Positions 27,067 to 35,094 of a stretch of 64,000 bases of DNA are shown one piece after another. Under the pieces are notes generated by a model. It was not told where the DNA came from. It searched no databases and saw only the letters and a program-made list of their open reading frames with translations. The position numbers and the translations under genes were made by a program. Origin of the DNA: Streptantibioticus ferralitis. GTDB taxonomy: Bacteria > Actinomycetota > Actinomycetes > Streptomycetales > Streptomycetaceae. The stretch's first letter is position 1; each line of letters opens with the position of its first letter. The stretch covers positions 124,001 through 188,000 of the forward strand of contig NZ_JARHTQ010000006.1 of the NCBI RefSeq assembly GCF_029223525.1, given 5' to 3'.

Positions 27067-28845
27067 TCAGACGTGGTCGACGCGGAGTTCGTCCGGGAGG
27101 CTCCCGTTGATCAGCTTGGCGTAGTAGCCGCCCTGGGCGAGCAGTTCGGCGTGGGTCCCGTGTTCGGTGATGCGTCCGTGGTCGAGGACGACGATCTGGT
27201 CGGCGTTGCGGATGGTGGAGAGCCGGTGGGCGATCGTGATCGTGGTGCGGCCGACCGACAGCGTGTCGAGTGCCTCCTGGACAGCCTGTTCGGTCTGGGT
27301 GTCCAGGGCGCTGGTGGCCTCGTCCAGGACCAGCACCGGCGGATTGCGCAGCAAGGTGCGGGCGATGGCCAGGCGCTGCTTCTCCCCGCCGGAGAAGCGG
27401 TATCCGCGCTCGCCGACGACCGTTTCGTAGCCGTCGGGAAGCGAGGTGATCAGATCGTGGATGCGCGCCGCCTTCGCGGCCTCGGCCAGTTCGTGGTTCT
27501 CGGCGTCCGGGCGGGCGAACCGCAGGTTCTCGGCGATGGTGGTGTGGAACAGGTGGGTGTCCTGCGACACGACGCCGACGGATTCGGAGAGTGTGGCGAA
27601 GCTGAGGTCGCGCACGTCCAAGCCGTCGATGGTGACCCGTCCCGCAGTCACGTCGTAGAGGCGGGGCACCAGGTAGCCGAGGGAGGTCTTCCCCGCCCCG
27701 GTGGCGCCGACGACGGCCAGATGGTCTCCGGGGGCCAGATCGATGTCGATCTGGCGCAGCACCGGCTTGTCGCCGTAGGAGAAACCGACGCCCTCGAAGC
27801 GTACGTGGCCGCGGGCGCGCGGCAGCGGTGCGGGGGCGGCTGGTTCGGCGACGTCGACCGGAAGGTCCAGATACTCGAAGACCCGCTCGAACAGCGACAT
27901 CGAGCTCTGCACGGCGATGCCCGACTGCAGCAGCTGGACCGACGGCCCGAACAGTGCCTGCTGCAGGGTGGTGAAGGCGACCAGTGTGCCGACGGAGATC
28001 GGGGGACGGCCCTGATGGGCGGTGAGTCCGGCGACCCAGTAGATCACCACGGGCATCGCCGCCATGATCAACTGAATGATCGACTGCCGCCAGCGGCCGG
28101 CCATGCCGGAGCGGATGGTCAGATCGGTCAGTACCCGGGAGTGGCGAGCGAAGTCGTCGCCGAGCGCTGCCGAACGGCCCATCACCCGTCCCAGCAGGAA
28201 TCCGTTCACCGACAACGACTCCTCGACCATGGTGGAGAGCAGGGCCATCTGCTTCTGCCGCTCCGTCGTGATCGCGCGCCGCTCCCTGCCGACCTTGCGG
28301 CTGATGGCCACGAAGACCGGCAGCATCAGCAGCGACGCGGTGGTCAACCGCCAGTCCAGCGCCACCATGGCGATGACCGTGGCTGCCACGGTGGTCACAC
28401 TGGCCACGATCGAGGCGGCCACATTGGTCACGGTCGTGCCCATGCCGCCGATGTCGTTGGCGATCCGGGACTGCACTTCCCCCGTGCGGGTCGCGGTGAA
28501 GAAGGCCAGCGACATCCGCTGCAACTGCGCGTAGACGGCGCAGCGCAGATCGTTCATGACACGCTGGCCCACGGTCAGCGACAGATAGGACAAGGTCACG
28601 GCGATCGCGGTGCTCGCCGCGACGAGCGCGAGCATCGCGCCCGCGAGCGCGGAGAGCAGGCCGAGCCGCGCCTGCGGTATCGCCACGTCCAGGATCCGCC
28701 GTAGCAGGAACGGGGGCACCAGCCCCACCAGGGACGAGAACGCGATCAGCCCCAGCAGAACGGCCAACTGCCCCCGGTAGGGCGCGAACAGCCGCAGGAC
28801 GCGGCGCAGCGAGACCGGCGCGGGCTCGGCCGAAGGACGGTCCAC
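27067..28845 (-). CDS. ABC exporter, fused membrane and ATPase domains (putative peptide exporter)
   Basis: The product has 592 residues, one membrane domain fused to one ATPase domain as in type IV (MsbA/LmrA/lantibiotic-type) exporters. Six membrane helices span about residues 25-300. In the ATPase, Walker A is GATGAGKTS (380-388), the signature is FSGGEKQRL (484-491, E in place of the usual Q), and Walker B is VLVLDEATSALD (504-515). There is no N-terminal C39 peptidase, so it does not itself cleave a leader. It starts 13 bases after the JmjC gene stop and has AGGA upstream. Its place as last gene of the AraC-peptide-JmjC group suggests export of the modified peptide; this is inferred from context. 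Confidence 0.93.
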   Translation of the reverse strand: MDRPSAEPAPVSLRRVLRLFAPYRGQLAVLLGLIAFSSLVGLVPPFLLRRILDVAIPQARLGLLSALAGAMLALVAASTAIAVTLSYLSLTVGQRVMNDLRCAVYAQLQRMSLAFFTATRTGEVQSRIANDIGGMGTTVTNVAASIVASVTTVAATVIAMVALDWRLTTASLLMLPVFVAISRKVGRERRAITTERQKQMALLSTMVEESLSVNGFLLGRVMGRSAALGDDFARHSRVLTDLTIRSGMAGRWRQSIIQLIMAAMPVVIYWVAGLTAHQGRPPISVGTLVAFTTLQQALFGPSVQLLQSGIAVQSSMSLFERVFEYLDLPVDVAEPAAPAPLPRARGHVRFEGVGFSYGDKPVLRQIDIDLAPGDHLAVVGATGAGKTSLGYLVPRLYDVTAGRVTIDGLDVRDLSFATLSESVGVVSQDTHLFHTTIAENLRFARPDAENHELAEAAKAARIHDLITSLPDGYETVVGERGYRFSGGEKQRLAIARTLLRNPPVLVLDEATSALDTQTEQAVQEALDTLSVGRTTITIAHRLSTIRNADQIVVLDHGRITEHGTHAELLAQGGYYAKLINGSLPDELRVDHV

Positions 28846-28858
28846 TCCTGACTTCCTC

Positions 28859-30079
28859 TCAGGCGAAGGTGATGAAGCCCTCGCGCATCAGGGTCCGCAC
28901 CAGCACGGCCCTGCCCGGCTGGTCGAGATCGCCGGGAATCGAAGCGCCCGTGAATCCGGCCCCGTTGCTCTGCGCCACGTAACGGACCTCGTCGGCGACA
29001 TGGGCGGGGAACTGAACGGTCTTGTCGTGGAAGGTCAGCTGCACCGCCTCCTCGTCGACCGCCAACGTCCAGCGCAGATCAGGCCGACGGATCACCTTGG
29101 TGTCCGCTTCGACCTCACCAAGCCGCTCAAGGTCGGTCAGATGGCCGTCAAGTGTCGGGGCGGCGATGGAGATCGCCCGCCTGACCGACTCGGTCACCAT
29201 CTCCCGTGGCGAGAGCCGATCCCGCAACACGCCAAGGAGCGCGACGAGTTGGTCGACCGCCTGCGACTGTCCCTGCTCGTCCGTCGCGAAGCCCATGGGC
29301 AGACCCTTGCGGAACGCCTCCTCCTCGGCGAACAGCCTCTTGACGGCGTGCTCGACCACATCGGAGTACAGCAGCGGATGGACACCGATGGTGATATGGA
29401 CCGACGTGGTCTCGTTGGACGCCGCGGAGTGGACCGTTCCCCTGGGCAGATAGAGCAGGTCCCCGGCGCTCAGGTCGATCTCCTGCTCCGGTTCGGGTTC
29501 GGGCTGCGACTTGTCGTACGGACGGCCGTGCAACGGCAAGGCGTACGGCTGGCCGGCCAGCCGCCAGTGCTTCGTGCCGTGCACCTGCGCGATGAACACG
29601 TCATGCGTGTCGTAGTGCGGCACGAACCCGCGGTTTCCGGCGGGGGTGACATAGATGTTGCACTGGATGCGCGCGCTCAACTCGGCGCCCAGCACCGAGC
29701 CGAGGCGGCGCAGCGGGGCCCATCGGTCACCGAGGCTGTTCAACACGACGGTCGAACCATTCCGGTAGTGCTCGTACAGGGCTTCCAGCGCGTTCTGCCG
29801 AGCGGTGGACTTCAGCTCGTCCACCGGTGTCTCCTTGCCGTCTATCACCACCCGGATGTTCCGCAGGTCGGTGCCGGACAGCCACAGCACCTCGTCCACA
29901 TCGGCCAAGGTCAGCAGGTCCGCGAAGTAGCCGGGATCAGACCGTTTGACGAACAGCGGCTGCCGTTCCCAGTGTTCGCGCCGGAACGTGTGCACATCGA
30001 TGGGATCTATCAGTCGGGACAGATCAGGAACGGGCCGCGCGGAAAGCGCGGCCCTCTCCCGATCCGCTAGAGGCGTCAT
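28859..30079 (-). CDS. JmjC/cupin-type Fe(II)/2-oxoglutarate oxygenase
   Basis: The product has 406 residues. The JmjC double-stranded beta-helix carries the iron triad H155-x-D157 (in FVPHYDTHDVF) and H217 (in LPRGTVHSAAS), with K170 in QVHGTKHWRL suited to bind 2-oxoglutarate. The C-terminal part (about 240-406) resembles the helical/winged-helix region of the ribosomal-oxygenase group (ROXA/MINA53/NO66), which hydroxylate protein side chains. It lies 33 bases after a 53-residue peptide gene and 13 before the exporter, with GGAGAC upstream. In this setting the likely substrate is that peptide, with Asp, Asn or Trp beta-hydroxylation as candidate reactions. A housekeeping ribosomal role is the alternative, but the gene context argues against it. 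Confidence 0.88.
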   Translation of the reverse strand: MTPLADRERAALSARPVPDLSRLIDPIDVHTFRREHWERQPLFVKRSDPGYFADLLTLADVDEVLWLSGTDLRNIRVVIDGKETPVDELKSTARQNALEALYEHYRNGSTVVLNSLGDRWAPLRRLGSVLGAELSARIQCNIYVTPAGNRGFVPHYDTHDVFIAQVHGTKHWRLAGQPYALPLHGRPYDKSQPEPEPEQEIDLSAGDLLYLPRGTVHSAASNETTSVHITIGVHPLLYSDVVEHAVKRLFAEEEAFRKGLPMGFATDEQGQSQAVDQLVALLGVLRDRLSPREMVTESVRRAISIAAPTLDGHLTDLERLGEVEADTKVIRRPDLRWTLAVDEEAVQLTFHDKTVQFPAHVADEVRYVAQSNGAGFTGASIPGDLDQPGRAVLVRTLMREGFITFA

Positions 30080-30112
30080 TTCTGAAGTCTCCTCACGGAT
30101 GGTGGGTCATGA

Positions 30113-30274
30113 TCAGGGGTGGTCCTTGCCGTCAGCGCCGTTCCACGCGTTGTCGTCGTCGTTGCGGTAGTCGTCGTCTCCGGAGTTCCACGGGTCGTTG
30201 TCGTTGAACGGCCGGACGATGCCCGCCGTGTTGCGAGCGATCGTGATGTCCGCCGCGCCAAGTGACTTCGCCAT
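30113..30274 (-). CDS. Putative RiPP precursor peptide, 53 residues, Asp/Asn/Trp-rich core
   Basis: This small gene starts at ATG 30274 with an excellent site (GGGAGGTG, 7 bases upstream) and ends at TGA 30113-30115. The first part (MAKSLGAADITIARNTAG) looks like a leader. The second part from about residue 22 is very unusual: 10 Asp and 6 Asn among 32 residues, with Trp29, Trp44, Tyr36 and Phe23. Two imperfect repeats are visible, NDNDPWNSGD (24-33) and NDDDNAWNGAD (38-48), sharing N-D-x-D, then W-N, then D. There are no Cys residues, and Ser and Thr are few, so lanthipeptide chemistry is unlikely. It sits directly before the JmjC oxygenase and ABC exporter, and behind an AraC regulator. I do not recognise the peptide family. 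Coding status rests on the ribosome binding site, codon composition and context. Confidence 0.8.
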   Translation of the reverse strand: MAKSLGAADITIARNTAGIVRPFNDNDPWNSGDDDYRNDDDNAWNGADGKDHP

Positions 30275-30369
30275 CTGAATTCACCTCCCTTGGTTTCCGT
30301 CGTTGTCGTCCGTTGCGACGTGGCCACAGTGGCGGCTGCAGCACCCGCGAGGCTTGTACGAATGCGACC

Positions 30370-31248
30370 TCAGCCGGTCAGCAGCAGGCCGGTGATGTGT
30401 CCGGGCAGGAAGTCGAGCGGATCCTTCGCGGCGGAGTGCGCCCGGTCGACCCGGAATCGCCCGGGGGTACAGCCGATCATCGACTTGAACGTCCGGTCGA
30501 AATGAGGCTCGTCGTGGTATTCGGCCGCGGCCGCCACCTGCGCCCAGGACATGCCGTCCTCCTGGAGCCGCAGCGCCCGCTGCAACCGCACCACCTGAGC
30601 AAGCCTCTTGGGTGCCAGGCCCACCTGCTCAAGGAACCTGCGTTCCAGGTGCCGCCGGCTCCAGCCGGTCGCGGCGGCGAGTTCGGCCACCGGAACCGTG
30701 CCCTGGCTACGCCGCACCGCGCGCCAGGCCCAGACGACCTCAGGGCTGAGCCGCGGTCCGGCCCGCAGCCGCGCGAGCAGCACCGTATCGAGCAGATCGA
30801 ACCGCGCGCCCCACTCGCGGCACTCGGCCAACCGCTGCAGCAGACTCCCCGCGCCGGTGCCCAGGAGATCGACCACGTCCAGCGGGTGGTCCGCCCATTC
30901 GGCCATCGGGACCGCGAAGATCCGGTACGCGCCCAGCGGCGTCAACAGCACGGTGACGCCATGCAGCAGCCCGGAGTGCTCGCCCACCGCCGCCGTGGTC
31001 CGCACTGCGTTGACCAGTGACGCGCCCCGTACCACCGCCGACGGGCGCACCGCGTCGAGCATGCGCAGCGGCTCGCCGAAACCGAGCATCACCTTCACCA
31101 CTCCGTCCGGCACCATCAGGCGCCGACGCGGCTGCCGCGATGTGATGCGGAACCCGCGATAGCCCAACACATGCCCACGCAGGCCGGGTCCCGGCTTCCG
31201 GCGGACCAGCTCGTACACCCGCGAAGCACGGGCAGCTTCTCCTCCCAT
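30370..31248 (-). CDS. AraC-family transcriptional regulator
   Basis: The product has 292 residues. The N-terminal part is a sensing domain of the DUF6597 type (HVLGYRGFRITSRQPRRRLMVPDGVVKVMLGFG), followed by a C-terminal AraC DNA-binding domain (about 185-285: VAELAAATGWSRRHLERRFLEQVGLAPKRLAQVVRLQRAL, second HTH VAAAAEYHDEPHFDRTFKSMIGCTPGRFR). It lies 95 bases upstream of the peptide gene on the same strand and is the likely regulator of the peptide-JmjC-exporter group. The signal is unknown. Confidence 0.9.
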   Translation of the reverse strand: MGGEAARASRVYELVRRKPGPGLRGHVLGYRGFRITSRQPRRRLMVPDGVVKVMLGFGEPLRMLDAVRPSAVVRGASLVNAVRTTAAVGEHSGLLHGVTVLLTPLGAYRIFAVPMAEWADHPLDVVDLLGTGAGSLLQRLAECREWGARFDLLDTVLLARLRAGPRLSPEVVWAWRAVRRSQGTVPVAELAAATGWSRRHLERRFLEQVGLAPKRLAQVVRLQRALRLQEDGMSWAQVAAAAEYHDEPHFDRTFKSMIGCTPGRFRVDRAHSAAKDPLDFLPGHITGLLLTG

Positions 31249-31439
31249 GCGCCGTTCCCCCGTTCGCCGTTCTCCCCGTCAACCGCGCGCAGGTGGGCGG
31301 CACCTCGTGCGGTAGTCCGTGCAGTGCGCACCCACCGTCTCCGCGGGCTCTGGTCTCCTTCGGGCTGCGCCCCGATCCGGGCGGCCGCGGCAGCGACGGC
31401 CCGCCCACTCCCCCGATTGCGGGCGGACCGTCGTGCGGG

Positions 31440-31844
31440 TCAGCAGAAGTGCGAGGTCACGCGCAGCTTGCGCCAGGTGTTCGGGCCGACCACCCCGTCG
31501 ACGGCCAACCCGTTCCTCCGCTGGAAGGCGAGGACGGCGCCTTTGGTGTTCGGGCCGTATATCCCGTCCACTGCGCCGGGCGTTGCAGTGCCAGCCCACC
31601 AGCATGCACTGGGCCTCGGCGGTGGCGCCGCGCTGGCTGCCGGAGCCGACGATCGCGGTCATCGTCCGGCTGAATCCGGCGGTCCAGCCCAAGCTGCCGT
31701 CCGCCATCGTCTGCCAGCTGTACTGCGACTTGAGGCCTGTGCAGTGGTACGAGACGGCGGGCGCCGCGGTGGCCGCATGGGCCGTGGGAGCCAGGGCGAG
31801 GCCGCGGCGGCCGAGGCCAGGGCGATGCGCTGTACCCGGTTCAT
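31440..31844 (-). pseudogene. Secreted peptidoglycan-binding protein, frameshifted
   Basis: A short exported protein is broken by at least two frameshifts. ATG 31844 opens a signal peptide (MNRVQRIALASAAAA); the frame is lost near 31800, and the signal-peptide end LALAPTAHAATAA and mature part (VSYHCTGLKSQYSW, QCMLVGWHCN) continue in the next frame. Near 31580 the frame shifts again into a PG_binding_1 domain (AVDGIYGPNTKGAVLAFQRR, then LAVDGVVGPNTWRKL). It stops at 31440. Single-base losses explain the shifts. Confidence 0.8.
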
Positions 31845-32329
31845 CGTGATGGTTTCCCTTCGAGCCGATGGGCGGCGCTGGTGGAGCGCCGCGGGCTTGC
31901 CCCACCGATGCTGGCGACGACGAGCCCGGCGAGGCCACGGCTGCCGGTCAAGTGGCGACACCACGGGACGTCCCCGCTTCCGACCTGCTGCGACGCTGCC
32001 CGCGGTGACGACGGGACGGGACGCGGTAACGGCGGAAACGGCCGGGTAGCCCCTTGCGGCGCAGGCGAGTTGAGGTTGCGACGCACATCGACAGGGGGAA
32101 GGCCAAGGGGCCTGCGGATGCTGACGGGGTGGAGCAAGGCGCGTTGGAAGGGACTCACGCCCACCTGGACGATCGCCTTTCGCCGCCAAGCCCCGAAGGG
32201 ACGTTGAGTCGGTGGCCGTCGGCGCGAGCTGGCAGCTTCGCCGACAAGTGCACACGGCACGCGGTGCCGGCCCCGGGTAGCGGCTCGCTTACCTTGCAGG
32301 CCGCGCCGCAACTGTTCCCGGCGGTCCGC
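31845..32329. other. Degenerate intergenic stretch
   Basis: No reading frame here resembles a known family. The sequence separates the broken peptidoglycan-binding gene from the amidase remnant, and both sides are decayed, so this is probably old coding DNA that can no longer be recognised. Confidence 0.4.
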
Positions 32330-32458
32330 CGGGACTCGCGGGGCCTGCCCATCGGCATCGCCGTGGTCGGGCCGTACCTGGAGGACCGGACACCGCTCGC
32401 CCTCGCACGGCGGCTCTGCGGGCTGCTCGGGCAGTTCGGTCGGACCGGGGAGCGCTGA
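32330..32458 (+). pseudogene. Amidase C-terminal remnant
   Basis: About 43 codons match the C-terminus of amidase-signature hydrolases: RDSRGLPIGIAVVGPYLEDRT followed by a helical tail ending at TGA 32456-32458. The catalytic Ser-Ser-Lys region is absent and no start is present, so it is only a fragment. It sits between the degenerate region and the TetR gene. Confidence 0.65.
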
Positions 32459-32588
32459 TCGTCGCACCTGGCGTCTCGGACCAGGCGCCTCTTTCATGTC
32501 TCTTGCGTCAACTCGCCCTGATGCGGCGGGACATGACGTAGCGGTAGCGCTGGCAGGGGCTGTGCTCCAGCCAGGCGGAGCGTGTCGC

Positions 32589-33167
32589 TCAGGCCCCGGG
32601 AGCGCCGGCCCTCAGTCCGTCCATGACGAGGTCCAGGAGCCGTCCGGCGCGCGCCTGCCAGTCCCCGTGCGGATCGATCTGCCAGAGCCCGGCGATGGCG
32701 AGCACGAAGTCGTCCGGGGTCACCCCTGGGCGGATGGTGCCGGCCTCCTCGTTCGCCTTCAGCAGGAGCGTGACCGCCGAGGTCACCGGGCCGTGTCCCA
32801 GTTTGGCCAGGCTGCCGTGCGCGCTGGTGGCCTGGCGCATCGCGTCGGCCAGGCCCGCTTTGGCCATGGCGTACTGGGCGAGCCGGTCCATCCACTCCCG
32901 CAGGGCCTGGTCCGGTGCGCGGGTCTCAAGCAGTTGGGGCGCGGCGTCGGCGACCTGCTGTACCTCGTGGCGGTAGACCTCCAGTACGAGTGCCTCGCGG
33001 TTGGGGAAGTTGCGGTAGAAGGTCCCCTGCCCGACGCCCGCCTTCTTCGCGATCGCGCTCAGCGGGGTGCACGCCGAGCGCGTCAGCTCCGTCAGTGCCA
33101 CTTCCAGGATGCGCTCGCGATTCCGTTGCGCGTCCGAGCGCAGTGGCGCTTCGTTCCCTTGTTGCAC
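32589..33167 (-). CDS. TetR/AcrR-family repressor
   Basis: The product has 192 residues from GTG 33167, which has GGGAGGAGG 4 bases upstream. The N-terminal HTH is at about residues 15-60 (NRERILEVALTELTRS, then KKAGVGQGTFYRNFPNREALVLEVY). The C-terminal ligand domain ends LWQIDPHGDWQARAGRLLDLVMDGLRAG, typical of a common actinobacterial subgroup. Two strong palindromes lie 41-88 bases upstream of its start, between it and the divergent molybdenum-hydroxylase operon, so it probably represses itself and perhaps that operon. Confidence 0.92.
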   Translation of the reverse strand: MQQGNEAPLRSDAQRNRERILEVALTELTRSACTPLSAIAKKAGVGQGTFYRNFPNREALVLEVYRHEVQQVADAAPQLLETRAPDQALREWMDRLAQYAMAKAGLADAMRQATSAHGSLAKLGHGPVTSAVTLLLKANEEAGTIRPGVTPDDFVLAIAGLWQIDPHGDWQARAGRLLDLVMDGLRAGAPGA

Positions 33168-33207
33168 TCGTCCTCCTCCCGGAATCACGGTCGGCCCGGT
33201 CTTGCTA

Positions 33208-33254
33208 ACCGGACAACTGTCCGGTAGGTTCAAACCAGCGGACAGCTGTCCGCT
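33208..33254. promoter_or_regulatory. Two tandem TetR operators (GGACA-N2-TGTCC)
   Basis: Site 1 (33208-33225) is ACCGGACAACTGTCCGGT, palindromic except for the two central bases. Site 2 (33237-33254) is AGCGGACAGCTGTCCGCT, a perfect 18-bp palindrome. The centres are 29 bp apart. They lie just upstream of the TetR start, which suggests cooperative autorepression. Confidence 0.85.
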
Positions 33255-33292
33255 TAGGCTCACCATAGCGGCAGCTGCGGCCGGTGTGGACG

Positions 33293-33314
33293 GCCGGTCA
33301 CTATCGTGACCGGC
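33293..33314. promoter_or_regulatory. Inverted repeat GCCGGTCAC-N4-GTGACCGGC
   Basis: A perfect 9-bp-arm repeat is followed by TTATTC on the plus strand, about 200 bases before the molybdenum-hydroxylase operon. It may be an operator for that operon or a terminator-like hairpin. The core arms are the same as at 2279-2298. Confidence 0.45.
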
Positions 33315-33514
33315 TTATTCGCCCACCGCACCCGCCGACCGCACCCAGGCTGACCCGCTACGCACAGCTCCATCTCCTCCCGATCCGTCTGCCGGGACCG
33401 TCCTGCTCGACGCTCTCGCTCCCGCATGACGGGGACAGCTCCACTTCATGGTCGACCAGGTCGGCGTCAGGGCCGGCGCCCGCAAGGGATCACCTACGCG
33501 AAAGAAGGCTGAGC

Positions 33515-34105
33515 ATGGCCCAATCGACGTCCAGCGTCATCACCCTGAACGTCAATGGCGAGAAGCGCACGCTGCCCGTCGACCACCGCACGACCCTGCT
33601 CGACGCACTGCGCGAACGCCTCGATCTGACAGGCACCAAGAAGGGCTGCGACCAGGGCCAGTGCGGCGCCTGCACGGTGCTGATCGACGGGCGCCGGGCC
33701 GTCTCCTGTCTGCAGCTCGCGGTCGCCGCCGAGGGGCGCGAGATCACCACCATCGAGGGCCTGGCCGACGGTGACCAACTGCACCCGGTGCAGCAGGCGT
33801 TCCTGGATCTGGACGGCTTCCAGTGCGGCTACTGCACACCCGGACAGATCTGTTCGGCCCTCGCGGTGATCGAGGAGCACGCGGCGGGCTGGCCGAGCGC
33901 CGCGACCACCGACGTGCGCCCCGAGGCGGGAGTACCGCCGCTCACCGCCGATGAGATCAGAGAACGGATGAGCGGCAACCTGTGCCGCTGCGGCGCGTAT
34001 GTGTCGATAGTCCAGGCCGTCGCGCGGGCGGCGGGGGTCGAGACCGCACAGGCCGCTCCCGCGCTGCCCCAGCAGGGACGCACTGAGGAAGGTACGGCGG
34101 CATGA
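33515..34105 (+). CDS. Molybdenum hydroxylase, 2Fe-2S subunit (PaoA/YagT type)
   Basis: The product has 196 residues from ATG 33515 with AAGAAGG upstream. The N-terminal plant-type [2Fe-2S] cluster uses GCDQGQCGACTVLIDGR plus a later Cys (SCLQLA); the second cluster uses the helical-domain cysteines in FQCGYCTPGQI and GNLCRCGAY. Unlike xanthine dehydrogenase small subunits of about 165 residues, it has an insertion before the last pair (EEHAAGWPSAATTDVRPEAG), as in aldehyde oxidoreductase PaoA; no Tat signal is seen, so the enzyme appears cytoplasmic. It passes electrons between the molybdenum and FAD subunits encoded next. It overlaps the next gene by 4 bases (ATGA). Confidence 0.93.
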   Translation: MAQSTSSVITLNVNGEKRTLPVDHRTTLLDALRERLDLTGTKKGCDQGQCGACTVLIDGRRAVSCLQLAVAAEGREITTIEGLADGDQLHPVQQAFLDLDGFQCGYCTPGQICSALAVIEEHAAGWPSAATTDVRPEAGVPPLTADEIRERMSGNLCRCGAYVSIVQAVARAAGVETAQAAPALPQQGRTEEGTAA

Positions 34106-35094
34106 GGGAGTTCGGCTATCAGCGCGTGTTCGACGTCCCCGGGGCGGTTGCCCTGCTCGGGACCGATCCCGAAGCACGCTTTCTGGGCGGCGGCACCAAT
34201 CTCGTCGACCTGATGAAGGCCGGGGTGGAAAGGCCGGCCCTGCTGGTCGACGTCACTGAGCTTCCGCTCGGCCGGATCGAGGCCACGGCGGACGGCGGCC
34301 TGCGCATCGGTGCGACCGTCACCAACAGCGATCTGGCCGCCGATCCCCAAGTGCGGCGTCACTACCCGGCGTTGGCGCAGGCCGTCCTGGCCGGCGCCTC
34401 GGGCCAGCTGCGCAACATGGCCACGATCGGTGGGAATCTGCTCCAGCGCACCCGCTGCGGTTACTTCGCCGACCTGACCAAGCCGTGCAACAAGCGCGTC
34501 CCCGGCAGCGGCTGCCCGGCCATCGAGGGCGAGCACCACAACCACGCGATCCTCGGCGCCTCCGAACACTGTGTGGCCGTCCACCCCTCCGACATGGGGG
34601 TGGCACTCACCGCCTTCGACGCCGTCGTCAGTTACGAAACGGCGGACGGGCCGGGCGAGTTGCCGCTCGCGGAGTTCTACCTTCCGGTGGGCGACACCCC
34701 GCATCTGGAGACCGCGCTGCCGTCCGGCGCGCTGATCACCGGCATCACCCTGCCGCCGAATCCGGTCGCCGCCGTCTCCCGCTACCGTAAGGTGCGCGAG
34801 CGCGCGTCCTACGCGTTCGCGATCGGCTCGATCGCCGCAGCCCTCGACGTCCGGGACGGGCTGGTACGGGAAGTGCGCCTCGCCTTCGGGGCGGTGGCGT
34901 CCCGGCCGTGGCGGGCCCGGGAGGCCGAGCGGCTGCTGACCGGAGGACCGGCGAGTGCCGAGGCGTTCGCCGCCGCCGCGGATGCCGAACTGGCAGCCGC
35001 CGAGACGCTGCCCCACAACGCATACAAGGTCACACTGATGCGCAACCTCGTCGTGGCCGTGCTGACCGAGCTCACCGAGGAGGCCACCCGATGA
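34102..35094 (+). CDS. Molybdenum hydroxylase, FAD-binding subunit (PaoB/YagS type)
   Basis: The product has 330 residues. The FAD-binding domain has FLGGGTNLVDLMK (about 29-41) and ATIGGNLLQRTRCGYF (about 110-125). The following insertion contains cysteines (TRCGY, KPCNKR, GCPAIEG, EHCVAVHPSDM) spaced as in PaoB, which holds an extra [4Fe-4S] cluster; this is the best evidence that the enzyme is PaoABC-like rather than a typical xanthine dehydrogenase. It is translationally coupled on both sides by ATGA overlaps. Confidence 0.93.
   Translation: MREFGYQRVFDVPGAVALLGTDPEARFLGGGTNLVDLMKAGVERPALLVDVTELPLGRIEATADGGLRIGATVTNSDLAADPQVRRHYPALAQAVLAGASGQLRNMATIGGNLLQRTRCGYFADLTKPCNKRVPGSGCPAIEGEHHNHAILGASEHCVAVHPSDMGVALTAFDAVVSYETADGPGELPLAEFYLPVGDTPHLETALPSGALITGITLPPNPVAAVSRYRKVRERASYAFAIGSIAAALDVRDGLVREVRLAFGAVASRPWRAREAERLLTGGPASAEAFAAAADAELAAAETLPHNAYKVTLMRNLVVAVLTELTEEATR

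Noticed and set aside
28859-30079. JmjC gene as a housekeeping ribosomal-protein hydroxylase only
   Set aside because: It cannot be excluded, but tight packing with a peptide gene and an exporter makes a dedicated peptide-modifying role more likely.
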